From contig NZ_CP090976.1 of NCBI RefSeq assembly GCF_021513235.1, forward strand, positions 1,550,001 through 1,614,000: a stretch of DNA of 64,000 bases, read 5' to 3'. The notes beneath the pieces are model-generated. The model saw only the letters and a program-made list of their open reading frames with translations, was not told where the DNA came from and made no database searches. How positions within the stretch are numbered: position 1 is the first letter of the stretch; each line of letters starts with the position of its first letter. A program made the position numbers and the translations under genes. Positions 55,551 to 64,000 of the stretch are shown here, piece by piece. Source of the DNA: Kaistella sp. 97-N-M2. Lineage in GTDB: Bacteria; Bacteroidota; Bacteroidia; Flavobacteriales; Weeksellaceae.

Positions 55551-55919
55551 TTATTTTGTGTGGATTTCTTTCGCCATTTCTATGCTTACGCCGTCCATTT
55601 CGCCGCGCATGGGTGGATTGGTTTTGGTGAGTTTTATTTTGATAAAGGTAATCTGTGGAAAAGAGACTTGGAGCTTTTTGAAAATTCTGCCGATAATGTG
55701 CTCCAGCAATTGGGAAGGAATGGACATTTCCGCGTGGAGAATATCGTTGACCGCAGCGTAATTTATGGTATCCTGGAGATCGTCGGTTTCGGTGGCTTTC
55801 CAGAGGTCGGCGTGGACTTCTACATTCAGAATAAAGGTGGTTCCGATGATTTTTTCTTCGGGAAGAACGCCGTGGAAAGCGTAGATTTTGAGGTTTTCGA
55901 GGATTATTTTGGAGGTCAT
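55551..55919 (-). CDS. folB: Dihydroneopterin aldolase
   Basis: 122 residues, the usual size; splits dihydroneopterin into 6-hydroxymethyl-dihydropterin and glycolaldehyde in folate synthesis. KIILENLKIYAFHGVLPEEK at the start and YAAVNDILHAEM, the conserved Tyr, then SQLLEHIIGRIFKKL with the catalytic-site Glu/His region, and VSIEMA at the end. It lies eight bases after the AT-rich orphan gene, at the end of a minus-strand run. Confidence 0.94.
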   Translation of the reverse strand: MTSKIILENLKIYAFHGVLPEEKIIGTTFILNVEVHADLWKATETDDLQDTINYAAVNDILHAEMSIPSQLLEHIIGRIFKKLQVSFPQITFIKIKLTKTNPPMRGEMDGVSIEMAKEIHTK

Positions 55920-55927
55920 TTATTAAT

Positions 55928-56299
55928 TTAATTATTAAAAATCACAGGTTCAATATTCACTATCAAGTAAAAGATTTGTGCAATATTTAAATTATTTTGT
56001 TTTGTAAACTCTTGTAATTGACCAATTGTTACATGTCCAATATTTCTTAAAAATTTTTCACCGTAAAATATATATGACATTTCTCCAAGAGACAATATAA
56101 AAATCTCATTTTTTCTATTAAGTGTAACTAAATTCATTGTCTCCTTAAGTGATTTTAAACTTAGAATCTGATTATGCAGTTTACCGATAATATCATTGAC
56201 AATAATACTTCCACTTTCGTCCTTGAGTACAATATTCAAATGATCAATCCGAATCTGTGAAAGTTCCATTAAAAAATTTTCCGATGAAATATGTGGCAT
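55928..56299 (-). CDS. AT-rich orphan gene between nadA and folB
   Basis: 123 residues with no family I recognise. The sequence reads as a normal soluble protein: amphipathic beta strands and helices (LSQIRIDHLNIVLKDESGS, EIFILSLGEMSYIFYG, HVTIGQLQEFTKQNNLNIAQ), no signal peptide and no membrane segment. The coding sequence is strikingly AT-rich compared with nadA upstream and folB downstream, and its codons are different (ATA, AAT, TTA). It fits exactly into the nadA-folB spacing (11 and 8 bases), which suggests it is expressed with them. The composition suggests recent acquisition. Confidence 0.65.
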   Translation of the reverse strand: MPHISSENFLMELSQIRIDHLNIVLKDESGSIIVNDIIGKLHNQILSLKSLKETMNLVTLNRKNEIFILSLGEMSYIFYGEKFLRNIGHVTIGQLQEFTKQNNLNIAQIFYLIVNIEPVIFNN

Positions 56300-56310
56300 A
56301 TTTTATAAAA

Positions 56311-57330
56311 TTATTTAATCGTCGTACTCAGTTCCAGCATGGCTTCAATGGGTTTTAATGCTCTTAAACGCAAATCTTCGTCCATGAGGATTTCCGGCAG
56401 TTCGTATTTCATGCAGAGATAAAGTTTTTCGAGCGTATTCCGTTTCATGTAAAAACATTCGGAGCAGTTGCAGGATTCGTCGAAAACCAAGGCGGGGATG
56501 AGCTTTTTGTGCGGTGCGCGTTTTCGCATTTCGTGCAGAATTCCTTCTTCGGTGGCAACGATAAATTCCTGGGCATCGTCTTTTTCCACATAATTTAAAA
56601 GGGCAGAGGTGGAGCCGACAAACGCCGCCAGATCCAGAACCGGCGTTTCACTTTCGGGATGGGCGATAAGTTTTGCGTGTGGATGATCGGCCAGCTGCTG
56701 CGCGATTCTTTCCATGGAAAAAGCTTCGTGAACGATACAGCTGCCGTCCCAAAGGATCATGTCGCGGCCCGTTTTTTTGGCTAGATATCGGCCCAGATTT
56801 TTATCGGGCGCAAAAATTATCGGACGGTCTTCGGGCAGCGATTTGATGATGGTTTCCGCGTTGGAGCTCGTCACAATAATATCGGATTCGGCCTTCGTTT
56901 CGGCGTTGCAGTTGATGTAGGTCGCGATTAAAGCGTTCGGGTATTGCGCGCGCATGGCACGTAGACCTTCGCCGCTGCAGCCGTCTGCGAGGGAGCAACC
57001 CGCCTGCGTGTCCGGGAGAACAACTTTTTTTCCGGGATTTAAAATTTTCGCGGCTTCGGCCATAAAGTGAACACCGCAAAAAGCGATCATATCGGCATTG
57101 GTATCTTTCGCGGCGCGCGCCAACTGGAGCGAGTCTCCTAAATAATCGGCAATATCCTGGATGGCCGGCGGCTGGTAATAGTGCGCCAAAATAACGGCAT
57201 TTTTCTCTTTTTTAAGGTCTAAAATTGCCTTTACCAAATCGTCTCCCGTGGGAATAATGAGGTCGTCGATTTTCAGGAATCCTCTTACCGGCAGGTTGGT
57301 TTTTGCTTTATCTAAATTTTCGGTACTCAT
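56311..57330 (-). CDS. nadA: Quinolinate synthase
   Basis: Condenses iminoaspartate with dihydroxyacetone phosphate to quinolinate in NAD synthesis, using a [4Fe-4S] cluster. 339 residues. Visible: [22 protein letters not shown], the cluster-ligand region [30 protein letters not shown], and the C-terminal [18 protein letters not shown]. No nadB or nadC is nearby. The gene starts one base after the stop of the epimerase-like gene. Confidence 0.96.
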   Translation of the reverse strand: MSTENLDKAKTNLPVRGFLKIDDLIIPTGDDLVKAILDLKKEKNAVILAHYYQPPAIQDIADYLGDSLQLARAAKDTNADMIAFCGVHFMAEAAKILNPGKKVVLPDTQAGCSLADGCSGEGLRAMRAQYPNALIATYINCNAETKAESDIIVTSSNAETIIKSLPEDRPIIFAPDKNLGRYLAKKTGRDMILWDGSCIVHEAFSMERIAQQLADHPHAKLIAHPESETPVLDLAAFVGSTSALLNYVEKDDAQEFIVATEEGILHEMRKRAPHKKLIPALVFDESCNCSECFYMKRNTLEKLYLCMKYELPEILMDEDLRLRALKPIEAMLELSTTIK

Positions 57331-57331
57331 G

Positions 57332-58063
57332 TTAAAAATATTTAGGATTCGGATGTATAAATGTATAATTAAAATCCTGAATCAGATGATCGGAGGAAAT
57401 AATTCGGTTTGAATTTTTCTGGGAAGAAATGCCCGCTCCGTCAGTTTCGATATTAAGAATTTCCCCAATAGAAGGATGTTCCGGTGCTACCACATTGTAA
57501 ATTTCGTCTCTTCGTTCAGACTCCATCACCAGTTCGACAATGGGTAAAATGTCTTCGTAATGGATGTAGTTCGTTCGTTTATGTGGATTTTCGGGCGTTC
57601 TGTTTTTAAAGAAATTCCGGAGTGCGCGCTCGTCGCCCATCAAACCGCCAAAGCGTAAAATATTTGTTTGCGGATATTTTGTTTGAACTAAATTTTCGGC
57701 TGCCAAAATATCCGGACGGAGATTTTCCGTATCTTTTTCCGTGAAAGTTTGGTCTGCCGTAGGATAGATTCCGGTAGAACTGAAAAGGATGGTTTTCGGA
57801 AAAGATTTTTGAAATTTTTCGAAGCCGCTGCGCCAGCTTTCGCGTGAAATCGGCATGCTGAAAACAGCCACGTCAACCTCATTCAAAAAATCGAAATTTT
57901 GTGTCTTGCTGAAATCGAGGAGGTGAACTTCGTCTGCCACTTTTTGTAAAACGGGAATTTTTTCCGGTGTAGTGGTGGTCGCCAGGACAAAATGTTTCTT
58001 GTTTTTCAGATAAGCGGCCAGTCTTATTCCGACCCAGCCGCACCCAATGATGGCAATTTTCAT
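57332..58063 (-). CDS. NAD(P)-binding epimerase/dehydratase-like protein (YeeZ type)
   Basis: 243 residues with a Rossmann start: [17 protein letters not shown] (GxGxxG). Then [18 protein letters not shown], with the SxGxY pattern of extended SDRs, and [18 protein letters not shown], and [14 protein letters not shown] at the end. Substrate unknown. The start overlaps the gmk stop (ATGA), and nadA starts one base behind its stop: a tightly packed unit. Confidence 0.87.
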   Translation of the reverse strand: MKIAIIGCGWVGIRLAAYLKNKKHFVLATTTTPEKIPVLQKVADEVHLLDFSKTQNFDFLNEVDVAVFSMPISRESWRSGFEKFQKSFPKTILFSSTGIYPTADQTFTEKDTENLRPDILAAENLVQTKYPQTNILRFGGLMGDERALRNFFKNRTPENPHKRTNYIHYEDILPIVELVMESERRDEIYNVVAPEHPSIGEILNIETDGAGISSQKNSNRIISSDHLIQDFNYTFIHPNPKYF

Positions 58064-58623
58064 GATTTTAAAAACTTTTTCAGCAGATCTTCCACATTTT
58101 TTTTTGCGACTTCCAGATCACTGTTAATCAAAATGACGTCGAATTCATTTTTAAAAGCCATTTCGTCGGCGGCTTTATGAACGCGGGTTTTTATAGTTTT
58201 CAGATCATCGGTCCCGCGCGAAATCAGGCGCAGCTCCAGTTCTGCCACCGAGGGCGGCATAATGAAAATGGAAAGTGCCTGATCGCCAAAATATTTTTTG
58301 AGGGAAATTCCACCTTTCACATCAACATCAAAAATAACCACTTTTCCGCTCGCCCAAATGCGCTCTACTTCGGATTTTAAGGTGCCGTAATATTTATCTT
58401 CGTACACTTCTTCAAATTCCACAAAAGCCTCTTCCGTAATTTTCTGGCGGAATTCGTCGGGCGAAACAAAATGATAGTCGATGCCATGCACTTCGCTGCC
58501 GCGCAAATCTCTCGTGGTACACGAAATGGAAAACTGCAGATCCGGAAATACGTCCAGACAGTGCTTAACCAAGGTTGTTTTTCCGCTTCCGGAAGGTGCC
58601 GAGAAAATGATAACTTTATTCAT
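58060..58623 (-). CDS. gmk: Guanylate kinase
   Basis: Phosphorylates GMP to GDP. 187 residues with the P-loop FSAPSGSGKTTLVKHCL at the start, the GMP-binding CTTRDLRGSEVHGIDYHFVS, and FVEFEEVYEDKYYGTLKSEV. The ATG at 58623 is chosen because the P-loop then sits at the standard distance from the N-terminus; the longer version adds 14 residues with no similarity. It overlaps the epimerase-like gene by four bases. Confidence 0.96.
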   Translation of the reverse strand: MNKVIIFSAPSGSGKTTLVKHCLDVFPDLQFSISCTTRDLRGSEVHGIDYHFVSPDEFRQKITEEAFVEFEEVYEDKYYGTLKSEVERIWASGKVVIFDVDVKGGISLKKYFGDQALSIFIMPPSVAELELRLISRGTDDLKTIKTRVHKAADEMAFKNEFDVILINSDLEVAKKNVEDLLKKFLKS

Positions 58624-58712
58624 GAATAAGTATTGATTGTTGGTGAATGATGTATTATAGATCATTAATAAAAGCGTTTAGTGCTTCATCAATGTTACTA
58701 ATCACGCCTCAA

Positions 58713-59570
58713 TTATAAAACGTTCAGCGTCTGTTCCTTAATTTTTTCCAGATCATCTTTCATCATTACGACGAGTTTTTGGATTTCTGCGTGGTTGGCT
58801 TTGGAACCGAGCGTATTGATTTCCCGGCCGATTTCCTGCGAGATAAAACCGAGTTTTTTTCCGTTGAAATCTTCGTTTTTCGCGACTTCCTGATAATATT
58901 TAAGATGCTGCGTTAACCGTACTTTTTCTTCGGCAATATCTAATTTTTCCGTATAATAAGCCATCTCCTGGTAAAAACGTGTTTCATCGATCTGGTCAAA
59001 CTCGTTCATGGATTTGCGGTAACGTTCCTTCACACCGTCCATCCGCACGTCTTCGTAAGGTTCCACCTGCGCGAGATAAGATTCGATCTTGCGGATGTTT
59101 CTCCCGAGTTCTTCCTGCAGGATTTCGCCTTCCGTTTCGCGGAAATTATTGAATTTCATGAGGGCTTCATTTAGAACTTCGATAAGAAAAACCCATTCGT
59201 TGTCATTAAGCTCGTCCGGGCGGGAAGAGATGGCTTCCGGCATTCGGATGGCCATTTTCAGATATTCGAAATCGGGGCCGTCGCCGGAGATTTTCCGGAG
59301 TTCTGCGATGTAGGCTTTCACGAGATCATGATTAATGGTCACATCGTTTGTGTCGTCTAAAGTTTCAACATTGATGTAACAGTCCACTTTTCCGCGCAGA
59401 ATCCGGTCGTTCAGAATTTTTCGGATTTCGAATTCTTTTTCTTTATACCGCAAGGGCATCTTGATGTTGAGGTCGAAAGATTTGCTGTTGAGCGATTTCA
59501 GATCGATGGTAATTTTTTTACCGTCGAAGGTGCCTTCGCTTCTCCCGAAGCCGGTCATGGATAGAATCAT
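58713..59570 (-). CDS. YicC family endoribonuclease
   Basis: 285 residues, the usual YicC length. The N-terminal MTGFGRSEGTFDGKKITIDLKSLNSKSFDLNIKM and C-terminal GFISQEIGREINTLGSKANHAEIQKLVVMMKDDLEKIKEQTLNV are family signatures. In E. coli YicC is a ribonuclease that affects the RyhB small RNA; in many bacteria the gene precedes gmk, as here (89 bases). Confidence 0.92.
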   Translation of the reverse strand: MILSMTGFGRSEGTFDGKKITIDLKSLNSKSFDLNIKMPLRYKEKEFEIRKILNDRILRGKVDCYINVETLDDTNDVTINHDLVKAYIAELRKISGDGPDFEYLKMAIRMPEAISSRPDELNDNEWVFLIEVLNEALMKFNNFRETEGEILQEELGRNIRKIESYLAQVEPYEDVRMDGVKERYRKSMNEFDQIDETRFYQEMAYYTEKLDIAEEKVRLTQHLKYYQEVAKNEDFNGKKLGFISQEIGREINTLGSKANHAEIQKLVVMMKDDLEKIKEQTLNVL

Positions 59571-59668
59571 GTATTTTCTTTAAGAGACAAAGGTAAATAT
59601 TTCAAAACTTTTCGGCTGAAAAATTTCGGGCCAAAACTTTTCGGTGATTTTCCGAAAAGATAATTTTA

Positions 59669-59676
59669 TATATTTG
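59669..59676 (+). promoter_or_regulatory. -7 promoter motif of the PASTA gene
   Basis: TATATTTG, followed by GCA, 24 bases before the ATG at 59701; no clear TTG at -33. Confidence 0.6.
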
Positions 59677-59700
59677 CACTTACAATAAAGATTTAGAAAT

Positions 59701-60780
59701 ATGCTTAAATCGCTTTTCCACTGGAAAGTCTTGGTCAATTTACTTTTGGCAGCTGCCATTTTCACAGGTCTGGTTTGGCTTACCTTTCGTTGGTTGGAGA
59801 TGCACACGAATCACGGCAAAGAGATCGCTGTTCCGAATGTGATGAACAGATCTGTTCAGGATGCCATTAAAATCCTCGACGATTCCGGTTTGGAATATGA
59901 GGTGGACAGTTTTAAATATGATCCCAAATACCGTCCGTTTCAGGTTTTACAGATTTATCCCAGCCCGGGTTCCCGCGTAAAAGACGGCAGAACCATCATT
60001 ATGAAGGTTAATCCAAGAACCTATGCGCAGGTTTCCGTTCCGGATATTTTAGACCGATACAAAGGTTTAGCATTTCGGCAACTGGAACAGGTGGGTTTAA
60101 AAGTGGGCGATACGATTTTTGAACCGAGTATTCAAAGAGACGCGGTAATTCGTATGATGTACAACGGTGCCACCCTGAAACCGGGTTCGCTTTTGCCGCG
60201 GTTTACCACAATCGATCTCGTGATTGGCGCAGGACCGAAGAGAAATATTTCCGTTCCCAATTTAGTAGGACTTACGGTTCAGGAAGCGAAAGCCATTATT
60301 GCACAAAATTTATTTGAAGTTGGCCTCGTGGAATACGAAGATAACAACAATGATGAATCCGATATCGTTTACTATCAGGATCCCGCGTCTTATGACGTCC
60401 GCGACCAGGGAATGCAGATCGATATCTGGGCGAGTAAGAAAACACCCGCCGAAATGGGTGGTAAAATCGCGCAGCTGAACTCCATTTACAGAATTAAAAT
60501 CGATACGGTAGCGCCTTCCCAGAACTACTACGAAGATCCGATGTACAGAGCTCCGGAACGTCGTACGCAACCACAAGTGGAACGAGCGGTGCCCGTGACG
60601 CCACAGAGGGAAGCTCCAAAACCGGAAGTAAAAAGTACAGAAGCTCCAAAAACCGCAACCGATCAAAAAACCACTGTAACGACGCCGAAAACAACGACAC
60701 CGAAAACAACCACACCAAAAGCGACAACGGCCCCAAAACCGGACGAAAAGCCGAAAGCCAAAAAGGTAATCGTTGAGTAG
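59701..60780 (+). CDS. PASTA-domain membrane protein without kinase domain
   Basis: 359 residues. A short cytoplasmic N-terminus, one membrane helix (VNLLLAAAIFTGLVWLTF, about 12-29), then three PASTA domains (about 39-105, 108-180, 186-248), of which the first and third carry VPNVMNRSVQDAIKIL and VPNLVGLTVQEAKAII. The C-terminal 80 residues are Pro/Thr/Lys-rich with repeated PKTTT units. PASTA domains bind peptidoglycan or muropeptides in kinases and PBPs. Stand-alone versions like this are common in Bacteroidota. An imperfect hairpin follows before the pseudouridine synthase gene. Confidence 0.9.
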   Translation: MLKSLFHWKVLVNLLLAAAIFTGLVWLTFRWLEMHTNHGKEIAVPNVMNRSVQDAIKILDDSGLEYEVDSFKYDPKYRPFQVLQIYPSPGSRVKDGRTIIMKVNPRTYAQVSVPDILDRYKGLAFRQLEQVGLKVGDTIFEPSIQRDAVIRMMYNGATLKPGSLLPRFTTIDLVIGAGPKRNISVPNLVGLTVQEAKAIIAQNLFEVGLVEYEDNNNDESDIVYYQDPASYDVRDQGMQIDIWASKKTPAEMGGKIAQLNSIYRIKIDTVAPSQNYYEDPMYRAPERRTQPQVERAVPVTPQREAPKPEVKSTEAPKTATDQKTTVTTPKTTTPKTTTPKATTAPKPDEKPKAKKVIVE

Positions 60781-60802
60781 TTTTTTACGAATTATAAAAT
60801 CT

Positions 60803-60835
60803 TAAAGCTTCAACGGTAATGTTGGAGCTTTATCT
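60803..60835 (+). terminator. Weak terminator or hairpin after the PASTA gene
   Basis: taaagcttcaac and gttggagcttta form a 12-bp stem with one G-U pair; the following tail is only partly T-rich, so termination may be partial and allow read-through to the pseudouridine synthase gene. Confidence 0.55.
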
Positions 60836-60847
60836 TTCACAGATAAA

Positions 60848-61906
60848 ATGACAGACGAACACGAACAGTTTTCCGAAGAAGAAATACCGGATCAGGAATC
60901 GAACGAAGCGGAATCAGAAGGACTTTACGAGCATCTTTCCATTAAGGTCGATCGCGGACAGGAACCGCTTCGCATCGATAAATTTCTTTTTATTTTCCGT
61001 CAGAATTCTTCCCGAAACAAAATCTCTCAAACCTGCCGCGCCGGAAACGTGGTGGTGAATGGCGTGCCCGTAAAACAGAACTACCGCGTAAAACCCGGCG
61101 ACGAAATTTCGGTGCTTTTAACGAAACCGCCGCGCGAAAACATCATCATTCCACAAGATATTTCTATAAACATCGTTTATGAGGATGACGACGTGGTGAT
61201 TGTGGATAAAGCCGCGGGAATGGTGGTTCATCCAGGTCATGGGAATTATGACGGCACTTTGATCAACGCGCTGGCTTTTCATTTCGAAAAAAACGGTCAG
61301 AAATCGGATCTGGATCGTGTAGGCTTGGTTCATCGGATCGATAAAGATACATCGGGATTACTGGTGATTGCAAAAAACGAATATGCCTTAAGTTTCCTCG
61401 CGAAACAGTTTTTTGAGCGCAAAACCAAAAGACTGTACTGGGCTTTTGTGTGGGGCAATGTGGCAGAAGATGAAGGAACCATCACCGGAAATATCGGGCG
61501 GCACCTTAAAAACCGCATGCAGATGGCGGTTTTTGAAGACGGAAGTTTAGGAAAGCATGCTGTAACCCATTATAAAGTATTGGAGCGTTTCCGCTACATT
61601 ACGTGGGTGGAATGCAAACTGGAGACGGGGAGAACGCATCAGATCCGCGCGCATTTTAAACATATCGGGCACACTTTGTTTAATGATGAGCGGTACGAAG
61701 GAAATCATATTTTAAAAGGCGTGAATATGCCGAAATACAAGCAGTTTGTAAAAAATGTCTTTGAAATTTTGCCGCGTCATGCCCTGCACGCGCATACTTT
61801 AGGGTTTATTCATCCGACAACGAAAGAGGAAATGTATTTTGAAAGTCCCATGCCGCAGGATATGGATGAAGCGGTGAAGAAATGGCGGAATTATCTGGAA
61901 TCTTAA
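60848..61906 (+). CDS. RluD-type 23S rRNA pseudouridine synthase
   Basis: 352 residues. An acidic N-terminal extension (about 30 residues), an S4 RNA-binding domain (RIDKFLFIFRQNSSRNKISQ, GNVVVNGVPVKQNYRVKPGD), and the RluA/RluD catalytic domain with VDKAAGMVVHPGHGNYDGT and the catalytic Asp in LVHRIDKDTSGLLV, then TGRTHQIRAHF. By similarity it modifies 23S rRNA helix 69 (positions 1911/1915/1917 in E. coli), but RluC-like target choice cannot be excluded. Confidence 0.93.
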   Translation: MTDEHEQFSEEEIPDQESNEAESEGLYEHLSIKVDRGQEPLRIDKFLFIFRQNSSRNKISQTCRAGNVVVNGVPVKQNYRVKPGDEISVLLTKPPRENIIIPQDISINIVYEDDDVVIVDKAAGMVVHPGHGNYDGTLINALAFHFEKNGQKSDLDRVGLVHRIDKDTSGLLVIAKNEYALSFLAKQFFERKTKRLYWAFVWGNVAEDEGTITGNIGRHLKNRMQMAVFEDGSLGKHAVTHYKVLERFRYITWVECKLETGRTHQIRAHFKHIGHTLFNDERYEGNHILKGVNMPKYKQFVKNVFEILPRHALHAHTLGFIHPTTKEEMYFESPMPQDMDEAVKKWRNYLES

Positions 61907-61924
61907 TTACATAAAAACTTTTTT

Positions 61925-61932
61925 TATATTTG
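61925..61932 (+). promoter_or_regulatory. -7 promoter motif of the PorP/SprF gene
   Basis: TATATTTG, 25 bases before the ATG at 61957; makes a start upstream of 61957 unlikely. Confidence 0.6.
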
Positions 61933-61956
61933 CTGAAATTGCACGCATCATTAATT

Positions 61957-62907
61957 ATGAGAAAAATATATACGTTATTTTTCGTGGTGGTTTTCTTCGG
62001 AACCTACAAAAGCCAGGAAACACTGCCTTATTACCAACAGTATCTGCTGGAAGGCGATTTCCTATTTAATCCTGCCCTTTATGGCAAAACCGACGATGTG
62101 GTGCTGAATTTAAACTACCAAAAGCAGTTTTCGCAGTTCGATCAGTCGCCGAATGTGCAGTCCATCGGCATGCATGCCAATGTTTTCGACAGGGTAGGCG
62201 CAGGTTTAACTTTTTTCCGCGATCAGAACGGACCGATTTCCGCGAACGGCATTGGCGCGGGCGCCTCCTATTTTATTCCTCTCGATGATGACGGTGAACG
62301 AAAAAGCCAGTTTTCCTTTGGGACGAATGTGAATTTCTACAATTTGAGTATTGATCTGGGAGCGCTCAACCCGCAGGATCCGGGCGATCCAACGCTGTCT
62401 TCTGATGCCAATTCCTTATTTTTGGTCTATGCCAATTTGGGGATGGCGGTAACGTACCGTAATTTTTTCGCGGGCGTTTCCGTTAACGATATTGCTTTAA
62501 CCAACGATATTCCCATCGTGAACGGCATTGAGCCGGAACCAACCAAATTTATCATCAACGCGGGTTATGATTATTATTTAAATGAACAGCTTTATGTAAC
62601 GCCGTCGGTTTCGATGAATTTTAATACGAATTCCACGCGCATCACCGATTTAAATTTAATGGGAACCGCGGTGGGCGATCAAAATTCCTTTTCCGCGGGT
62701 GCCAGCATGCGAAGTTCCAAGAATCAGTTTGGCAGCCAGAATCTGGGTATTTCTCCCATCGTCAAAGCTACGGTGAACAACTTCTTTTTTGGTGCCACTT
62801 ATAATTTCGGTCTGTCGGATATTCAGGAGTACGCCGGCAGCAGTTTTATGCTGAGCGTGGGGTATAATATTGAAAACTTTATCAATTCGAGAGGATTCAG
62901 ATATTAA
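61957..62907 (+). CDS. PorP/SprF family type IX secretion outer-membrane protein
   Basis: 316 residues with a signal peptide (MRKIYTLFFVVVFFGTYKSQ) and a beta-barrel. The family signature is clear: TLPYYQQYLLEGDFLFNPALYGKTDD near the start, followed by alternating strands and a C-terminal strand. PorP/SprF-like proteins interact with T9SS cargo or anchors at the outer membrane; SprF is needed for SprB adhesin secretion. Which paralogue this is cannot be told. The ATG at 61957 is preferred over an in-frame start at 61930, which lies in the promoter. Confidence 0.88.
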   Translation: MRKIYTLFFVVVFFGTYKSQETLPYYQQYLLEGDFLFNPALYGKTDDVVLNLNYQKQFSQFDQSPNVQSIGMHANVFDRVGAGLTFFRDQNGPISANGIGAGASYFIPLDDDGERKSQFSFGTNVNFYNLSIDLGALNPQDPGDPTLSSDANSLFLVYANLGMAVTYRNFFAGVSVNDIALTNDIPIVNGIEPEPTKFIINAGYDYYLNEQLYVTPSVSMNFNTNSTRITDLNLMGTAVGDQNSFSAGASMRSSKNQFGSQNLGISPIVKATVNNFFFGATYNFGLSDIQEYAGSSFMLSVGYNIENFINSRGFRY

Positions 62908-62941
62908 GGTTGCTTGGCGGTAATTGAAGATGATGAATGAT

Positions 62942-62949
62942 TATCTTTG
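62942..62949 (+). promoter_or_regulatory. -7 promoter motif upstream of hemW
   Basis: TATCTTTG, a full TAnnTTTG match, about 65 bases before the hemW ATG; the -33 element is not at the ideal distance. Confidence 0.45.
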
Positions 62950-63013
62950 TCGCACACAATCCTAACCTAATGTTCCAACCGGCATTTTTTGCCTTTTTCC
63001 TGGCTCTTTTCCC

Positions 63014-64000
63014 ATGATCTATCTCCACATTCCTTTCTGCAAACAAAAATGCAGCTACTGCAACTTCCATTTTTCTACGTCTTTAAACTATAAGGAAGAT
63101 ATGGTTGCGGCGATTAAAAAGGAAATTTTTCTGCGCAAAGACGAACTGGAAAGTCAAAATTTAAAATCCCTTTATTTCGGCGGAGGAACGCCTTCTATAC
63201 TTAAGGTTAAGGAACTGCAATCCATTATTGATGAGGTTTTAAAATATTTTGCTTTTGAGGCGGACATCGAAATCACGCTCGAAGCAAATCCCGATGATTT
63301 GGATAAAAACTTTCTTATGGAGCTGTCAAAAACGCCATTTAACCGGCTGTCCATCGGAACGCAAAGTTTTTTTGAAGCAGATTTAAAATTGATGAACCGC
63401 GCCCACACTTCGAATGAAGCGGAAGATTCCATCAAGCGCGCACAGGATTTTGGCTTTGAAAATATCAGCATCGATTTAATTTACGGATCACCAACTTCCA
63501 GTTTCGACATCTGGAAAGAAAATTTAAATAAAACCATCGAACTGCAGGTGCCGCACATTTCTTCTTACGCGCTAACGGTTGAACCGAAAACCGCTTTGAA
63601 TACGTGGATTTCGCAGGGCAAGATTGCAGCGCCAAAAGAGACCGAACAGCACGAAGAATTTTTTTACATGACGGAATTTCTGAAAGGTCAGGGTTTCGAT
63701 CATTACGAAATTTCTAATTTTGGAAAGCCGAGTTTTCACTCCAAACATAACTCCGCGTACTGGAATTATGAAGCGTATCTGGGCATCGGTCCGTCTGCGC
63801 ATTCTTACAACGGGCGCAACGAGCGGAGCTGGAATATCGCGAACAATCAATTGTACATCAATTCTTTAAATCAAAATAAACCCGCAAAGGAAACGGAAAT
63901 TTTAACACAAAAAGATCAGTTCAATGAAATGCTGATGATTGGTTTGCGGACCACGTGGGGCGTAAATTTATCTTCATTAAAGGAGAAATTCAGCAGCGAA
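63014..64000 (+). CDS. hemW: Radical SAM haem chaperone HemW-like (5' part)
   Basis: The gene starts with the ATG at 63014 and runs off the end of the window; 329 codons are visible, of an expected 370-380. The radical SAM cluster motif is at residues 9-16, FCKQKCSYCNF (CxxxCxxC), followed by FGGGTPSIL, ANPDDLD, LSIGTQSF and FGFENISIDLIYG, all typical of the HemN/HemW branch. HemW lacks coproporphyrinogen oxidase activity in most species and delivers haem. The visible part does not tell the two apart with certainty; the start MIYLHIPF favours HemW. Confidence 0.93.
   Translation, partial: MIYLHIPFCKQKCSYCNFHFSTSLNYKEDMVAAIKKEIFLRKDELESQNLKSLYFGGGTPSILKVKELQSIIDEVLKYFAFEADIEITLEANPDDLDKNFLMELSKTPFNRLSIGTQSFFEADLKLMNRAHTSNEAEDSIKRAQDFGFENISIDLIYGSPTSSFDIWKENLNKTIELQVPHISSYALTVEPKTALNTWISQGKIAAPKETEQHEEFFYMTEFLKGQGFDHYEISNFGKPSFHSKHNSAYWNYEAYLGIGPSAHSYNGRNERSWNIANNQLYINSLNQNKPAKETEILTQKDQFNEMLMIGLRTTWGVNLSSLKEKFSSE

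Noticed and set aside
60680-60740. Tandem DNA repeat near the end of the PASTA gene
   Set aside because: It encodes Pro-Lys-Thr-Thr-Thr units of a low-complexity tail, in frame, and is not a separate repeat element.
1-64000. CRISPR array, prophage, insertion sequence or defence island
   Set aside because: No regularly spaced repeats, transposase, integrase of phage type, cas or restriction genes were seen; the only recombinase is a housekeeping Xer protein.

Overview
This window is ordinary chromosome of a member of the Bacteroidota, most likely a Flavobacteriia of the Weeksellaceae (Chryseobacterium/Kaistella type; the genus is inferred, not proven). Supporting signs are three components of the type IX secretion system (SprA, the plug protein, a PorP/SprF protein), families typical of the phylum (DUF3467, DUF4403, a two-CBM20 amylomaltase, NFU protein with two N-terminal domains), and promoters of the Bacteroidota type (TTG near -33, TAnnTTTG near -7). 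Base composition is moderate to AT-rich and even, apart from one very AT-rich orphan gene at 55928-56299. No rRNA, prophage, insertion sequence or CRISPR array was seen.

Layout. 1-12.2 kb: the 3' two thirds of sprA, then folE-cysS, a DPE2-like 4-alpha-glucanotransferase and two small exported proteins. 12.2-16.9 kb: an AddA/RecB-like helicase-nuclease on the minus strand, then rpsU, xerC and hpf. 17.0-31.6 kb: the core information-processing block, tRNA-Thr(TGT), tRNA-Tyr, tRNA-Gly, tRNA-Thr(GGT), tuf, tRNA-Trp, secE, nusG, rplK, rplA, rplJ, rplL, rpoB, rpoC and a DUF3467 gene. Its order and anticodons match the thrU-tyrU-glyT-thrT-tufB-secE-nusG-rplKAJL-rpoBC block of E. coli, but it is subdivided by hairpin terminators and new promoters. 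31.9-44.2 kb: mixed accessory and housekeeping genes (DUF427, an HTH plus helical-repeat orphan regulator, a PIF1-like helicase, a lipoprotein, YihY, GNAT, gamma carbonic anhydrase, NFU, ferrochelatase, T9SS plug, metallo-hydrolase, thioredoxin-like protein, miaA).

44.6-51.3 kb is all on the minus strand: a run of glycine-zipper lipoprotein, polytopic membrane protein, aroC, two thioredoxin-fold proteins and a YkvA protein, with tRNA-Cys and a DUF4403 gene upstream. 51.4-64 kb: a luciferase-like oxidoreductase, a RibB with a degenerate RibA half, lnt, folB, the AT-rich orphan, nadA, an epimerase-like gene, gmk, yicC, a PASTA protein, an RluD-type pseudouridine synthase, a PorP/SprF protein and the start of hemW.

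The points most worth a second look are non-coding: a long rpoB leader whose ends pair through an 11-bp helix, a family of three dispersed imperfect palindromes (one with a perfect 20-bp stem), terminator-like hairpins placed directly before tRNA-Thr(GGT) and before tRNA-Trp/secE/nusG with no room for a promoter, and AT-rich palindromes on both sides of rpoC. Among proteins, the HTH/helical-repeat regulator with an inverted repeat at its promoter, the RibA half lacking its zinc cysteines, and the AT-rich orphan stand out. I found no convincing new multi-gene system. Coordinates of short sites were counted by eye and may be off by a base or two.
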